DNA of 64,000 nt from Pseudomonas sp. DY-1 (GTDB lineage Bacteria > Pseudomonadota > Gammaproteobacteria > Pseudomonadales > Pseudomonadaceae). Shown in pieces: positions 16,693-24,898 of the stretch (positions within the stretch are counted from its first letter, which is position 1; each line of letters begins with the position of its first letter). A model generated the notes under the pieces. The model had not been told where the DNA came from. It worked only from the letters and a program-made list of their open reading frames with translations, and searched no databases. Made by a program: the position numbers and the translations under genes. The stretch lies in assembly GCF_003626975.1 (NCBI RefSeq), contig NZ_CP032616.1, forward strand, positions 4,061,001 through 4,125,000, in the 5' to 3' direction.

Positions 16693-17595
16693 TCAGCTCT
16701 TGCGAATGGTCTGGCTGTGCTGCCCGTCGATACTCACCGGTACGTCACCGGCCAGGGTCACGCGGCGGACGATGCGCGGCTGGGTGTCGTAGTCGTCGAC
16801 TGCGTAATGCTGGGTCGCGCGGTTATCCCAGATCGCCACATCGCCAGCCTGCCAGCGCCAGCGCACGGTGTTTTCCAGGCGGGTGACATGCCCCTGGAGC
16901 ACGGCGAACAGATGCGCTGAATCCGGCTGGGAGAGGCCCTTGATGCGTTTGACGAAGTGCCCCAGCACCAGCGTGCGCTCGCCGCTCACCGGATGCACCC
17001 GCACCACTGGGTGTTCGGTCTCATAGACGGTGGAAGTGAAGACCTTGCGGTACGCCTCCAGCTTCTCGGCGCTGACCTGGGGGCGCGTGGCGGCGTAGTC
17101 GTATTCGTTGCTGTGCACGGCCCAGAGCTTGTCGGCCAGCTCACGCAACGCCACCGGCAGGTCCTGGTAAGCGGTCGCGGTGTTGGCCCAGACAGTGTCG
17201 CCACCGGCGGCTGGAGCGGTCACGCTGCGCAGGATGGAAGCCTTGGGATAGGCGTCGACGAAGGTGACGTCTGTGTGCCAGGAGTTGGCGCGCTGCCCCT
17301 CGGCGCCGTCCAACTGCAGCAGGTAATGGGTACCCTCGCGCACTGGCACGGTGGGGTGCGCCACCGGCTCGCCAAGCAATTTGGCAAAGGCTTCCTGACC
17401 TTGGTCGTCCAGCTGGGTCTGGCCCCGGAAGAAGATCACCTTGTACTGAACCAGGGCTGCCTGGATGGCTTCGAGGATAGCGGCATCCAGATTGCCGGAC
17501 AGCGTCACGCCCCGGATTTCGGCGCCGATTCGGCCGGCAACGGGATGGATATCGAGTTCGATGGCCTGCTGTTGGGCAAGTGCGGCATTGCTCAT
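16693..17595 (-). CDS. atsK: AtsK/TauD-type alpha-ketoglutarate-dependent sulfate ester dioxygenase
   Basis: A 300-residue non-haem iron(II) oxygenase. The iron ligands are His107 and Asp109 in WHTDV and His263 in TQHYAVDDY; Arg274 and Arg278 in PRIVRRV would bind alpha-ketoglutarate and sulfate. Positions and length agree with AtsK from P. putida (one residue offset), which oxidatively cleaves alkyl sulfate esters to aldehyde and sulfate. A GAGGAC motif supports the ATG at 17595. It is divergent from a LysR gene with a perfect inverted repeat between them. TauD-like substrate variation is possible, so alkylsulfate rather than taurine is a strong inference, not proof. Confidence 0.82.
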   Translation of the reverse strand: MSNAALAQQQAIELDIHPVAGRIGAEIRGVTLSGNLDAAILEAIQAALVQYKVIFFRGQTQLDDQGQEAFAKLLGEPVAHPTVPVREGTHYLLQLDGAEGQRANSWHTDVTFVDAYPKASILRSVTAPAAGGDTVWANTATAYQDLPVALRELADKLWAVHSNEYDYAATRPQVSAEKLEAYRKVFTSTVYETEHPVVRVHPVSGERTLVLGHFVKRIKGLSQPDSAHLFAVLQGHVTRLENTVRWRWQAGDVAIWDNRATQHYAVDDYDTQPRIVRRVTLAGDVPVSIDGQHSQTIRKS

Positions 17596-17633
17596 GGTGC
17601 GGTCCTCACGGTCAGGGAGATGAGCCATATGCT

Positions 17634-17665
17634 TATTCGATATACATCTAATAAATTATCGAATA
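17634..17665. promoter_or_regulatory. Inverted repeat TATTCGATA-N14-TATCGAATA between atsK and LysR
   Basis: Two perfect 9-bp arms lie 39 bp upstream of the dioxygenase start in the divergent promoter region. GGAATAAG follows at 17676. It is the obvious candidate operator for the adjacent LysR regulator or for CysB. Confidence 0.55.
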
Positions 17666-17757
17666 CTCATTTGACGGAATAAGAGCCTGCATTTAAAACC
17701 CCACGCAATGCCGCGACAAATGCCTTCGCCCTATATTTTCGATGCCGGAAAAGCACC

Positions 17758-18672
17758 ATGGACCTGCGCCAGCTCCGTTACTTCATCGCCCTGCTCGAAC
17801 ACCGCAGCTTCGTCCGTGCGGCCGACGCCATGGGGATAACCCAACCGGCCTTCAGCCGCAGCATCCAGGGCCTGGAGCAGGATTTCGGCTGCCAGCTGGT
17901 GGACCGGGGCAGCAAGGACCTACGCCCCACGCCCGAAGGCCAGGTGGTGCTGCAGCACGCCCTGCGCCTGGTTCAGGGCGCGAGCAACCTGGCGCGCGAA
18001 ATCGACCAGATGACCAAGCTGGATGCCGGCGAGTTGTACTTCGGCAGCGGCCCCGCGCCGGCCGCCAGGCTGGTGCCGGACGCCCTGGCCGATTTCATGC
18101 GGCGCTATCCGCGTATCCGCACCCATTTCGAGGTGAACAACTGGGAAGTACTGGGGCGCCGCCTGGCCAGGGACGAGATCGAGTTCTTCATCGCCGACGT
18201 GCGCCAGTTCGAGGCCGACCCGAGCTTCCAGACCCAGCCGCTGACGCCGCGCTATGGCCGGTTCTTCTGCCGCCAGGGGCACCCGCTGCTGCTCAAGGAG
18301 AGCCTGTCGACCAATGACATGTTCGACTACCCGCTGGCCGCTACGCGGATGCCGGCAGGCATCCGCAAGCTGCTGGCAAGCTACAGCGGCCTGGCGGATT
18401 TCCAGCTCAACCTGGAGTGCGACCATGTGCCCACGCTGGTACAGGTGGTGCGCCAGACCGATGCCATCGGCATCGCCCAGCAGGAAACCATCGCCCCGCT
18501 GCTGGAGTGCGGTGCACTGGCCCTGCTGCACTGGCGCAACCTGCCAGACCGGATGGACAGCCTGGCCGCGCGCTGCGGCATCGTCACCCGCACAGGTTAT
18601 CGCCTGTCACCGGCGGCGCGAGCGCTGATCGAAGTGCTGGTGGAGCTGGACTCGCTGGAGCAGGCGGCGTAA
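17758..18672 (+). CDS. LysR-family regulator adjacent to the sulfate-ester dioxygenase
   Basis: A 304-residue LysR protein. Winged helix-turn-helix at residues 1-60 (DLRQLRYFIALLEHRSFVRAADAMGITQPAFSRSIQ), effector domain about 90-295. It is transcribed divergently from the AtsK-like gene, with 162 bp between them, which usually means it controls that gene and itself. Its inducer is unknown; sulfate, adenosine phosphosulfate or a sulfate ester would be natural. The gene corresponds in position to the LysR next to the TauD-like gene near tonB2-exbBD in P. aeruginosa, as recalled from that genome. Confidence 0.78.
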   Translation: MDLRQLRYFIALLEHRSFVRAADAMGITQPAFSRSIQGLEQDFGCQLVDRGSKDLRPTPEGQVVLQHALRLVQGASNLAREIDQMTKLDAGELYFGSGPAPAARLVPDALADFMRRYPRIRTHFEVNNWEVLGRRLARDEIEFFIADVRQFEADPSFQTQPLTPRYGRFFCRQGHPLLLKESLSTNDMFDYPLAATRMPAGIRKLLASYSGLADFQLNLECDHVPTLVQVVRQTDAIGIAQQETIAPLLECGALALLHWRNLPDRMDSLAARCGIVTRTGYRLSPAARALIEVLVELDSLEQAA

Positions 18673-18732
18673 GGAGCGATCCGCCCTCCCCCCAACCCTC
18701 TGAGCTGTCTGTGCAGGTATTCAGGCCTGAGC

Positions 18733-18759
18733 GCCCCTGTAGGGGCGAATTCATTCGCC
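18733..18759. repeat. REP palindrome copy
   Basis: CCCCTGTAGGGGCGAATTCATTCGCC; core palindrome GGCGAATTCATTCGCC. It is one of several elements in the 280-bp gap between the LysR gene and atsR, which has no gene. Confidence 0.75.
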
Positions 18760-18792
18760 AGGCGGGTCGCAGGTTCGCGCATACATCGTCCG

Positions 18793-18814
18793 CCCTCTCC
18801 CTGAAGGGAGAGGG
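18793..18814. repeat. CCCTCTCCCT-GA-AGGGAGAGGG palindrome
   Basis: A perfect 10-bp-arm hairpin of the dispersed family also seen near 9.6, 32.5, 35.3 and 38.5 kb. Confidence 0.8.
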
Positions 18815-18850
18815 GGTTGTCTATGCAAGGATTCAGGCCTGTGCGCTGCT

Positions 18851-18880
18851 TGTGGGAGCGAATTCATTCGCGATGCCCTG
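18851..18880. repeat. REP palindrome copy
   Basis: TGTGGGAGCGAATTCATTCGCGATGCCC; shares the GCGAATTCATTCGC core. The preceding TTCAGGCCTG also occurs twice in this gap (near 18720 and 18832). Confidence 0.7.
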
Positions 18881-18952
18881 TGGATAAAAAAGCCGCCTTG
18901 CGGCGGCCTCCACGACTTCCCTGTAAATGACTTCCTTGTCAGCGACTCCCTG

Positions 18953-20005
18953 TCAGCGCGAGGCCTGTCCCGGCCCCTGCAATGCCGCGTCGAGGAAACG
19001 CGGCTCCACCCAGTCGGAAACCTGGAAACCACGGCGGATCAGGCGTTCCTTGACAGCCAGGTCCACGCCCTGTTGCAGCAGGCCGACAAATTCAGCGTCA
19101 AGGTGTGGATCGAAATAGCGACTCAGGCTTTCCTGGGCCAGATCGCTGGCGAGGATGCCCGGCGGATAGCTGGCCAGGCCCGAAACCAGTTCGACGTAGG
19201 CACCTTTGTTGGCGTCGTCGCGCAGCCAGTTCACTGCCTTCTGTTGGGCCTTCACCAGGCGCCCCACCACATCCGGGTACTGGCGGATGAAGTCACCGGT
19301 AGCCACCAGCACCGCCTGGGTGCTGCCCGCGCCAGCGAGGTCTCGGGAGCTCAGCGGCAGTTCCGCGAGACCTCGCTCGCGCAGGGCGATCAAGTTGGAG
19401 AGACCCCAGGTCGCGTCGATCTGCTTGGCGGCCAGGGCCGCACTGGCGGCATTGAAATCGAGGTTGATCACTTTCAAGTCACGCTCGCTGAGACCCTGGC
19501 TGGCCAGGGCGCTGGCGAAGGAGAGCTGGAGGGCAGTGCCACGAAACACCGCCACGCGTTTGCCCTTGAGATCCTGCAGGGTCTTGATGCCCGAGCCCGG
19601 CACCACGCCGAGGTAACTCTTCACGCCACGGGTATTGGCGCTGATCACCCGGGTGTCCAGCCCATTGGCCTTGCCGACGATTGCCGCCAGGTCGCCCAGG
19701 TAGGCGAAGTCCACCTGGCCGTTGGCCAGGGCCTCGTTCACCACCGGCCCCGCGCCCTTGAAGAAGCGCCACTCGACACGGATTCCGTCCTTGGCGAATT
19801 CCTCTTCGAAGACCTTCTGGTCACGCAGTACGTCCACCACGCCACCGGCGCTGTGCTGCGTACCGGCACTGAGGTCGGGCACAGCGATGCGGATAGCTTC
19901 CGGCTTGGCCGCTTCGGCGTGGGCAGCCAGGGGGAACGCCCCGAGCACGCCGATCAGCAAGGGTGAGGCGAATGCACCGAGTATTTGGTTGAGCAGGGTT
20001 TTCAT
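18953..20005 (-). CDS. atsR: Sulfate ester/aliphatic sulfonate ABC transporter binding protein
   Basis: A 350-residue periplasmic protein with a signal peptide (MKTLLNQILGAFASPLLIG..AHAEA). It belongs to the SsuA/AtsR/TauA family: IRIAVPDLSAGTQHSAGG, VDFAYLGDLAAIVGKANG, GKRVAVFRGTALQLSFA. It would deliver organosulfur compounds to AtsBC. It is divergent from atsBC, with 303 bp of very AT-rich DNA between, unlike the P. aeruginosa arrangement recalled for PA0183-0186, where the genes are collinear. Sulfonate rather than sulfate-ester specificity cannot be excluded; the neighbouring AtsK-like enzyme favours esters. Confidence 0.8.
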   Translation of the reverse strand: MKTLLNQILGAFASPLLIGVLGAFPLAAHAEAAKPEAIRIAVPDLSAGTQHSAGGVVDVLRDQKVFEEEFAKDGIRVEWRFFKGAGPVVNEALANGQVDFAYLGDLAAIVGKANGLDTRVISANTRGVKSYLGVVPGSGIKTLQDLKGKRVAVFRGTALQLSFASALASQGLSERDLKVINLDFNAASAALAAKQIDATWGLSNLIALRERGLAELPLSSRDLAGAGSTQAVLVATGDFIRQYPDVVGRLVKAQQKAVNWLRDDANKGAYVELVSGLASYPPGILASDLAQESLSRYFDPHLDAEFVGLLQQGVDLAVKERLIRRGFQVSDWVEPRFLDAALQGPGQASR

Positions 20006-20092
20006 GGCGTGCGGGCTCCTTCGCGGGCTGCCGCCGGCAGTGGCCGGCGCTGTGGGACGGAAGCTAGGCGCGACGCCATAGGCCAAACAAAT

Positions 20093-20113
20093 ATTAAAAA
20101 ATCATTCTTTAAT
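20093..20113. promoter_or_regulatory. AT-rich inverted repeat ATTAAA-N9-TTTAAT upstream of atsR
   Basis: Short arms around a spacer containing ATTC, 88 bp before the atsR start and followed by AATAATTTTTTT. Part of the AT-rich divergent promoter region. Confidence 0.35.
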
Positions 20114-20260
20114 AATTTTTTTGCCTAAGTCAGGCACGACGCGGCCTGCACCGTGGCATGCAGAACCCGCATAAAAAATATGAGGAAAACGCATCGGCCT
20201 ATCCCTTCCCGACGCTATCGACTCATGCTCTTATCCATTTCAGGAATCAATCATTAGTTT

Positions 20261-20281
20261 ATTATTCTTTTTAAGAATAAT
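20261..20281. promoter_or_regulatory. Palindrome ATTATTCTT-TTT-AAGAATAAT upstream of atsB
   Basis: Perfect 9-bp arms with a 3-base spacer, 28 bp upstream of the atsB start. Close to the core promoter, so it may be a binding site or an overlap with the -10/-35 region. Half-site ATTCTT is shared with the repeat upstream of oscA. Confidence 0.5.
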
Positions 20282-20308
20282 CTAAGAACCACCGTTCGGG
20301 AGATGGAC

Positions 20309-21895
20309 ATGAGCCGGACCTTTGCCTGGACGCCCGCCGCAATCGATCCAAGCGGCTGGTGGCGCGGCCATTCCGATGCCTTTCTGCCGTGGCTGCTGCC
20401 CCTTGGCCTGGCGCTGCTCTGGGTGCTGGCGAGCCACTACCATTGGATGAGCGCTCAGATACTGCCAGCGCCGTTACTGGTCTGGCAGAGCAGCCTCGAG
20501 TTCGGCTCCGGCGAGCTCTGGAGCCATCTGTGGATAAGTCTTCAGCGACTGTTCTGGGGGCTGTTGGCCGGGGTTGCCGGCGGGCTACTACTAGGTACCT
20601 GGCTGGGGGCTTCGAGGCGCGCCGAGGCGTTGGTCTATCCAACCTTCGTGGCCCTGGCGCAGATTCCCACCCTGGCGTGGATTCCTTTGTTCATGCTGTT
20701 CTTCGGCATCGGCGAGCTGCTCAAGCTGGTGGTGCTGATCAAGGCGGTGGTGGTGCCGGTGACCCTGCACACCCTGGTCGGCGTGCGCGATGCCCAGCCC
20801 AAGCTTCGTGAGGCCGCCGCCGTATTACGCTTGCCGCGCCACCTGCTGTTCCTGCGCCTGTTGCTGCCGGCTGCCCTGCCCGCCTTCCTCACCGGTTTCC
20901 GTCTGGCGCTGGCGACCGGCTGGACTTCGCTGCTGGCAGTAGAACTGCTGGCCTCCAGCGAAGGCCTGGGCTACCTGATGGTCTGGGGACGCCAGCTGTT
21001 CATGCTGGACCTGGTCTTCCTCTGCATCCTGCTCATCGGCCTGGTAGGCGCTCTGATGGATCGTGGCTTCGGGCTCGTCGAGCGGCGCTTGCTGCACTGG
21101 CCGCAACCGGCCACAGGGGAACAACGCCAGCACAGCGATGCACGGGGTTGGCGTCGCCTGCAGGGGGTCCTGCTGCCCACAGCGTTGCTGATTCTCTGGC
21201 AGGCCAGCAGCAGCCTCGGCTGGGTCGACCGCAATATCCTGGCGTCGCCGCTGGACGTGCTGCGCAGCCTGGCGGATGGCTTCGATGATGGTTCCCTGCC
21301 ACATGCCATGCAGCTCAGCCTGCAGCGTGCCCTGGCTGGCCTGGTTGTCGGCGGTGGCGCCGGACTCCTGCTGGGATTGCTGCTGGGGCTTTCCAGCCAC
21401 GCCGAGCGGGTGTTGGGGCCAAGCCTGTCGGCGTTGCGCCAGGTTGCGCTGTTCGCCTGGGTGCCGCTGCTCACTGCCTGGTTCGGCCTGGGCGAGGCGG
21501 CCAAGGTGGTGTTCGTCAGCCTGGCAGCCTTCTTCCCCCTGTTCATCGCGACCCAGCGCGGCATCGCCAGCCTGTCGCCGCAACTGGGCGAAGTGGCCCG
21601 CACCCTGCGTCTGGACCTGGCCAGACGTCTGCGCCTGCTGATCCTTCCCGGCGCGGCCCCGGCAATCTTCGCCGGCCTGCGGCTTTCGCTGATCTACGCC
21701 TGGCTGGGGACCATTGGCGCCGAGTACTTCATGCCATCCGACGGCGGCATCGCAAGCCTGATGCTCGGCGCCCAGCAGATGTTCCGCATGGACCAGGTAA
21801 TGGCAGCCATGCTCCTGGTGGGCCTGGTCGGCGCCTTGCTCGGCGCTCTCGGACAACGCATCGAAACGCGCGCGACGCGCTGGAGAAACGCATGA
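20309..21895 (+). CDS. atsB: Sulfate ester ABC transporter permease, two fused permease domains
   Basis: About 528 residues, twice the length of SsuC/TauC permeases. Two BPD-type domains follow each other: about 30-260 with coupling loop REAAAVLRLPRHLLFLRLLLP, and about 285-520 with GEVARTLRLDLARRLRLLILP. Each has its own set of about six membrane segments, so one chain could supply both halves of the channel. GGGAG six bases before the second ATG favours 20309 over the ATG at 20303. It overlaps atsC by four bases. Such fusion is consistent with AtsB-type proteins. Confidence 0.82.
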   Translation: MSRTFAWTPAAIDPSGWWRGHSDAFLPWLLPLGLALLWVLASHYHWMSAQILPAPLLVWQSSLEFGSGELWSHLWISLQRLFWGLLAGVAGGLLLGTWLGASRRAEALVYPTFVALAQIPTLAWIPLFMLFFGIGELLKLVVLIKAVVVPVTLHTLVGVRDAQPKLREAAAVLRLPRHLLFLRLLLPAALPAFLTGFRLALATGWTSLLAVELLASSEGLGYLMVWGRQLFMLDLVFLCILLIGLVGALMDRGFGLVERRLLHWPQPATGEQRQHSDARGWRRLQGVLLPTALLILWQASSSLGWVDRNILASPLDVLRSLADGFDDGSLPHAMQLSLQRALAGLVVGGGAGLLLGLLLGLSSHAERVLGPSLSALRQVALFAWVPLLTAWFGLGEAAKVVFVSLAAFFPLFIATQRGIASLSPQLGEVARTLRLDLARRLRLLILPGAAPAIFAGLRLSLIYAWLGTIGAEYFMPSDGGIASLMLGAQQMFRMDQVMAAMLLVGLVGALLGALGQRIETRATRWRNA

Positions 21896-22755
21896 ACGCC
21901 TTCAACCCCTCGGCCCGGGATGCGGCCAACCAACCCCACGCCATCGCGCCGCTGGTCAGCTTCGACCGGGTCGGCAAGGTCTTCTCCGTGGATGGCCAGG
22001 CCTTCGAGGCCATCCAGGACTTCAGCCTGGCGATCAACGAAGGCGAGTTCATCGCCATCGTCGGTTCCAGTGGGTGCGGCAAGTCGACCCTGCTGCGCCT
22101 GCTGGTCGGTCTGGATACCGAATACAACGGCGAGATCCGCGTGGACGGCGCGCCGGTCCGGGGCATCGGTGGCGAGCGCGGCATCGTGTTCCAGGAGCAC
22201 CGGCTGTTCCCCTGGTTGACCGTGGCGCAGAACATCGGCCTGGGGTTGGTGAACGAAAAACTGACCCAGGGCGAACGCGCTCGACGGGTACACGAGTTCG
22301 TGCAGCTGGTGGGGCTGACAGGCTTCGAGTCGGCCTACCCCCATCAGCTTTCCGGCGGCATGGCCCAGCGCGTGGCCATCGCCCGCGGCTTGGTAGCCAG
22401 CCCACGCATCCTGCTGCTGGATGAACCCTTCGGCGCCCTCGATGCGCTGACCCGCCAGCAGCTGCAGGACGAGCTGCTGGCCATCCGCGAACGCTCCGGC
22501 ATCACGACCTTGCTGGTCACCCACGACGCCGAAGAGGCGATCTACCTGGCCGACCGCGTGGTGGTGATGGCGCCGCGGCCCGGACGGATCAAGTCGGTGG
22601 TGGAGATCGACCTGCCGCACCCGCGCCAGCGCACCGGCGCGGATTTCCACAGGTTGCGCGAACGCCTGCTCCACCAGCTCACCGGTGACGGCGATTACCT
22701 GCCGCCTGTGCTGCAGCGAGTGGAAGGCATGCGGCCAGAGTTCATTGCACTGTAG
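21892..22755 (+). CDS. atsC: Sulfate ester/sulfonate ABC transporter ATP-binding protein
   Basis: A 287-residue SsuB/TauB-type ATPase. Walker A GSSGCGKST, Q-loop FQEHRLFPW, signature LSGGMAQRVAIARGL, Walker [13 protein letters not shown] and switch VTHDAEEA are all intact. The N-terminal 30 residues before the first strand are longer than usual for SsuB. It starts four bases before the atsB stop. It energises uptake by AtsR/AtsB. No aryl- or alkylsulfatase gene follows it in this window. Confidence 0.85.
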   Translation: MNAFNPSARDAANQPHAIAPLVSFDRVGKVFSVDGQAFEAIQDFSLAINEGEFIAIVGSSGCGKSTLLRLLVGLDTEYNGEIRVDGAPVRGIGGERGIVFQEHRLFPWLTVAQNIGLGLVNEKLTQGERARRVHEFVQLVGLTGFESAYPHQLSGGMAQRVAIARGLVASPRILLLDEPFGALDALTRQQLQDELLAIRERSGITTLLVTHDAEEAIYLADRVVVMAPRPGRIKSVVEIDLPHPRQRTGADFHRLRERLLHQLTGDGDYLPPVLQRVEGMRPEFIAL

Positions 22756-22770
22756 GTGCAGCCGCACCTG

Positions 22771-22810
22771 GGGGAGCTAAGTCATTCGCGATTGAAATCG
22801 CGCCCACAAG
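22771..22810. repeat. REP-like palindrome after atsC
   Basis: Contains TCATTCGCGATTGAAATCGCGCCCACAAG; GCGATT..AATCGC is self-complementary. It lies in the short gap between convergent atsC and the GGDEF gene and may contribute to termination. Confidence 0.55.
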
Positions 22811-22822
22811 GTGGGATCGGGG

Positions 22823-23794
22823 TCAGTCGGCGAGGACGATCTGATTCTTCCCGCCGCGCTTGGCCTGGTACATGGCCGCGTCGGCGCGGGCGTAGAGGCT
22901 GTCGAGGTTGCCGTCGTCACGAAGGTTCGCCAGGCCCTGGCTGACGGTGACGCCGAAGCTCTTGCCGTCGACGGTGAAGCCCATCCGCTGGATTTCCCGC
23001 TGCAGGCGTTCGGCGATCTGCCACGCCAGTTCCGGCGGGCAACCGGGCAGGACGGCGGCGAACTCCTCGCCGCCGATACGGCCGAACAGGTCGCCCCGAC
23101 GCAAGGTATTGCCGCCGCATTGGGCAATGCGTTGCAGCACCTGGTCCCCGATCTGGTGGCCATGGGTGTCGTTGATCTTCTTGAAGTCATCGACGTCCAG
23201 CAGGATGAACGCCAGCGGGCTGCCGAACTGCACCGAGTGCTCGAACTCGCGCTGGGCGCATTCGAAGAAGTGCCGTCGGTTGCTGCTCTTGGTCAGCACG
23301 TCGGTGGTCGCCAGGCGATGCAGTTCACCCTCCAGTTGCTTCTTCTCGGTGATGTCTTCGGCGATGCCGACAACGATGGTCGGCTGGCCTTCCCCGCCGC
23401 CCTGGCTGATGAAGCATTTGTCGCTGATCCAGCGCAGCTGGCCGTCGGCGCGGATGATGCGGTACTCGCGGGCCTCGATGGCCCCCTTCTCCAGCACTTC
23501 GGCGAAACTCTGCGCAGCGTATTCCAGGTCATCCGGGTAGATGCAGTTGCGCCACTCGCTGTAGTCCGCCAGCAGCAGCGCGGCGGAGCGCCCGAACATG
23601 GTCTCGTAGGCAGGGCTGACGTAGATGATCCGTTGCGCCTCCCAGTCGAAGGCCCAGAGCACGGCGTTCACGCTGCCCAGAAGGCTGCTGAAGATGGCCT
23701 CGCGTTCGCGCAGCCGTTCGACTTCGCCCCGGCTGTGAAGAAGGGCAAGGGTGAGTTTTTCCAGTTCGCTTGGAGATTCGAGGGACGTTTCCAT
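22823..23794 (-). CDS. PAS-GGDEF diguanylate cyclase
   Basis: A 323-residue soluble protein. A short coiled region (residues 10-35) leads into a PAS/PAC domain (about 38-155, ending VVGIAEDITEKKQLEGEL), then a GGDEF domain (160-320). The active site is GGEEF. An inhibitory RxxD site (RRGD) lies five residues before it, so product feedback by c-di-GMP is expected. No membrane segment is present, so the PAS domain likely senses a cytoplasmic cue. The gene stands alone between convergent atsC and the efflux pair. Confidence 0.85.
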   Translation of the reverse strand: METSLESPSELEKLTLALLHSRGEVERLREREAIFSSLLGSVNAVLWAFDWEAQRIIYVSPAYETMFGRSAALLLADYSEWRNCIYPDDLEYAAQSFAEVLEKGAIEAREYRIIRADGQLRWISDKCFISQGGGEGQPTIVVGIAEDITEKKQLEGELHRLATTDVLTKSSNRRHFFECAQREFEHSVQFGSPLAFILLDVDDFKKINDTHGHQIGDQVLQRIAQCGGNTLRRGDLFGRIGGEEFAAVLPGCPPELAWQIAERLQREIQRMGFTVDGKSFGVTVSQGLANLRDDGNLDSLYARADAAMYQAKRGGKNQIVLAD

Positions 23795-23869
23795 TCGGCC
23801 GCTACCTTCATAGGACCTGCCTTCGACAGATTAGGCAGGCAAAAGTGCGGACGGCACGCGAGCCGACGG

Positions 23870-24898
23870 TCAGGCATGACTGGCATGACGGAAGGCAACG
23901 AAACGGTTGAGCAACCGGTGCAGGACGAACACCGCGACCAGGGTGAGGAACACCGACACGCACACCGAGCTCAGGCGATAGGCGATGGAGTACACCACGT
24001 CGTGCTGCGGCGTGAGGTACTGGCCGAAGACGATGGCCAAGGTGGTCAGTGCGCCGAAACCAATGCCCTGCGCGCCTTCCAGCACATGCAGGCGAGCGCA
24101 GCAGAGGGCGGCGGTCCAGTACATCAGGGTCACCAGGGGCAGCACGTCGTAATGGCTGTAGAGCACCAGCTGCAGCACCAGCCCAATGGCGCAGCCCAGC
24201 AGGGTGCCGAGGGCGCGAATGCGGCCGGCGAAGCGGATGCCGTTCCAGTGCATGGGGAACAGGACCAGGATCGACGCCACCTGGGCCGACAGCGAATCTT
24301 TCAGGTCGAAGCTCTGGAACAGCATGAAGGACAGGGTGGCGATAGTCGCCCCGAGGATCGCCTCGTGGCGCTGGCTGGGCACGTCCTTGGCCGGTATCCG
24401 CTTCAGCGGACGCGGCTCGGCATCGGGGAAGAGGAAGAACATAAGCCAGGCGATCAGGACCGTCAGCCCCGCCGCCACCAGGTTGCTGGTGACCAGGTCG
24501 TAGAGGTGGGTTTCCGGGTAACTGGCGAAGTGAAGCTGGATGGAGAGGAACACGCTGCCCAGCGCGCCGAACATGAAGAGCGCCCCCTGGGCCATCAGAC
24601 GGAAGCGCCAGAAGAAGGCCAGGAAAGCCAGCGGCACTATCATCTGCGGTCGGTCGCCAAACAGGCCGTAGATCACCAGTACCTCGACACTCACCACCAC
24701 GGCCTGGAGCAGGAACTGCCGCACGATGTGGGCGTTGATGACCGGCGTGAGGCCGAGCAGGAGCATGGGATAGACGCAGAAGAACGAGCCGTTGTCCCAG
24801 CCCATCAACTTGCAGATGAACAGCCCGAGGGTGCCGCCCCCAGCGAGACGCAGGCATTGCCTCAGGTCGTTCTCGGTCAGAGCTGTCCTGCGGTTCAT
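23870..24898 (-). CDS. DUF2955/FUSC-like inner membrane protein of an efflux pair
   Basis: A 342-residue protein with about ten hydrophobic segments in two blocks of five, separated by a cytoplasmic stretch around FPDAEPRPLKRIPAKDVPSQRHE. This is the DUF2955 family, related to aromatic-acid exporter (AaeB/FUSC) proteins. The ATG at 24898 overlaps the stop of the HlyD-type gene by one base, so the two are co-translated. Together they resemble an AaeA-AaeB style pump. No outer membrane channel gene is nearby. Confidence 0.75.
   Translation of the reverse strand: MNRRTALTENDLRQCLRLAGGGTLGLFICKLMGWDNGSFFCVYPMLLLGLTPVINAHIVRQFLLQAVVVSVEVLVIYGLFGDRPQMIVPLAFLAFFWRFRLMAQGALFMFGALGSVFLSIQLHFASYPETHLYDLVTSNLVAAGLTVLIAWLMFFLFPDAEPRPLKRIPAKDVPSQRHEAILGATIATLSFMLFQSFDLKDSLSAQVASILVLFPMHWNGIRFAGRIRALGTLLGCAIGLVLQLVLYSHYDVLPLVTLMYWTAALCCARLHVLEGAQGIGFGALTTLAIVFGQYLTPQHDVVYSIAYRLSSVCVSVFLTLVAVFVLHRLLNRFVAFRHASHA

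Noticed and set aside
20303..20308. First of two ATGs as atsB start
   Set aside because: GGGAG ends one base before it; the second ATG at 20309 has a normal spacing.
21892..22755. AtsC as the missing ATPase for the ProX/ProW pair
   Set aside because: It overlaps atsB and has SsuB-type features; nothing links it to the permease more than 30 kb away.
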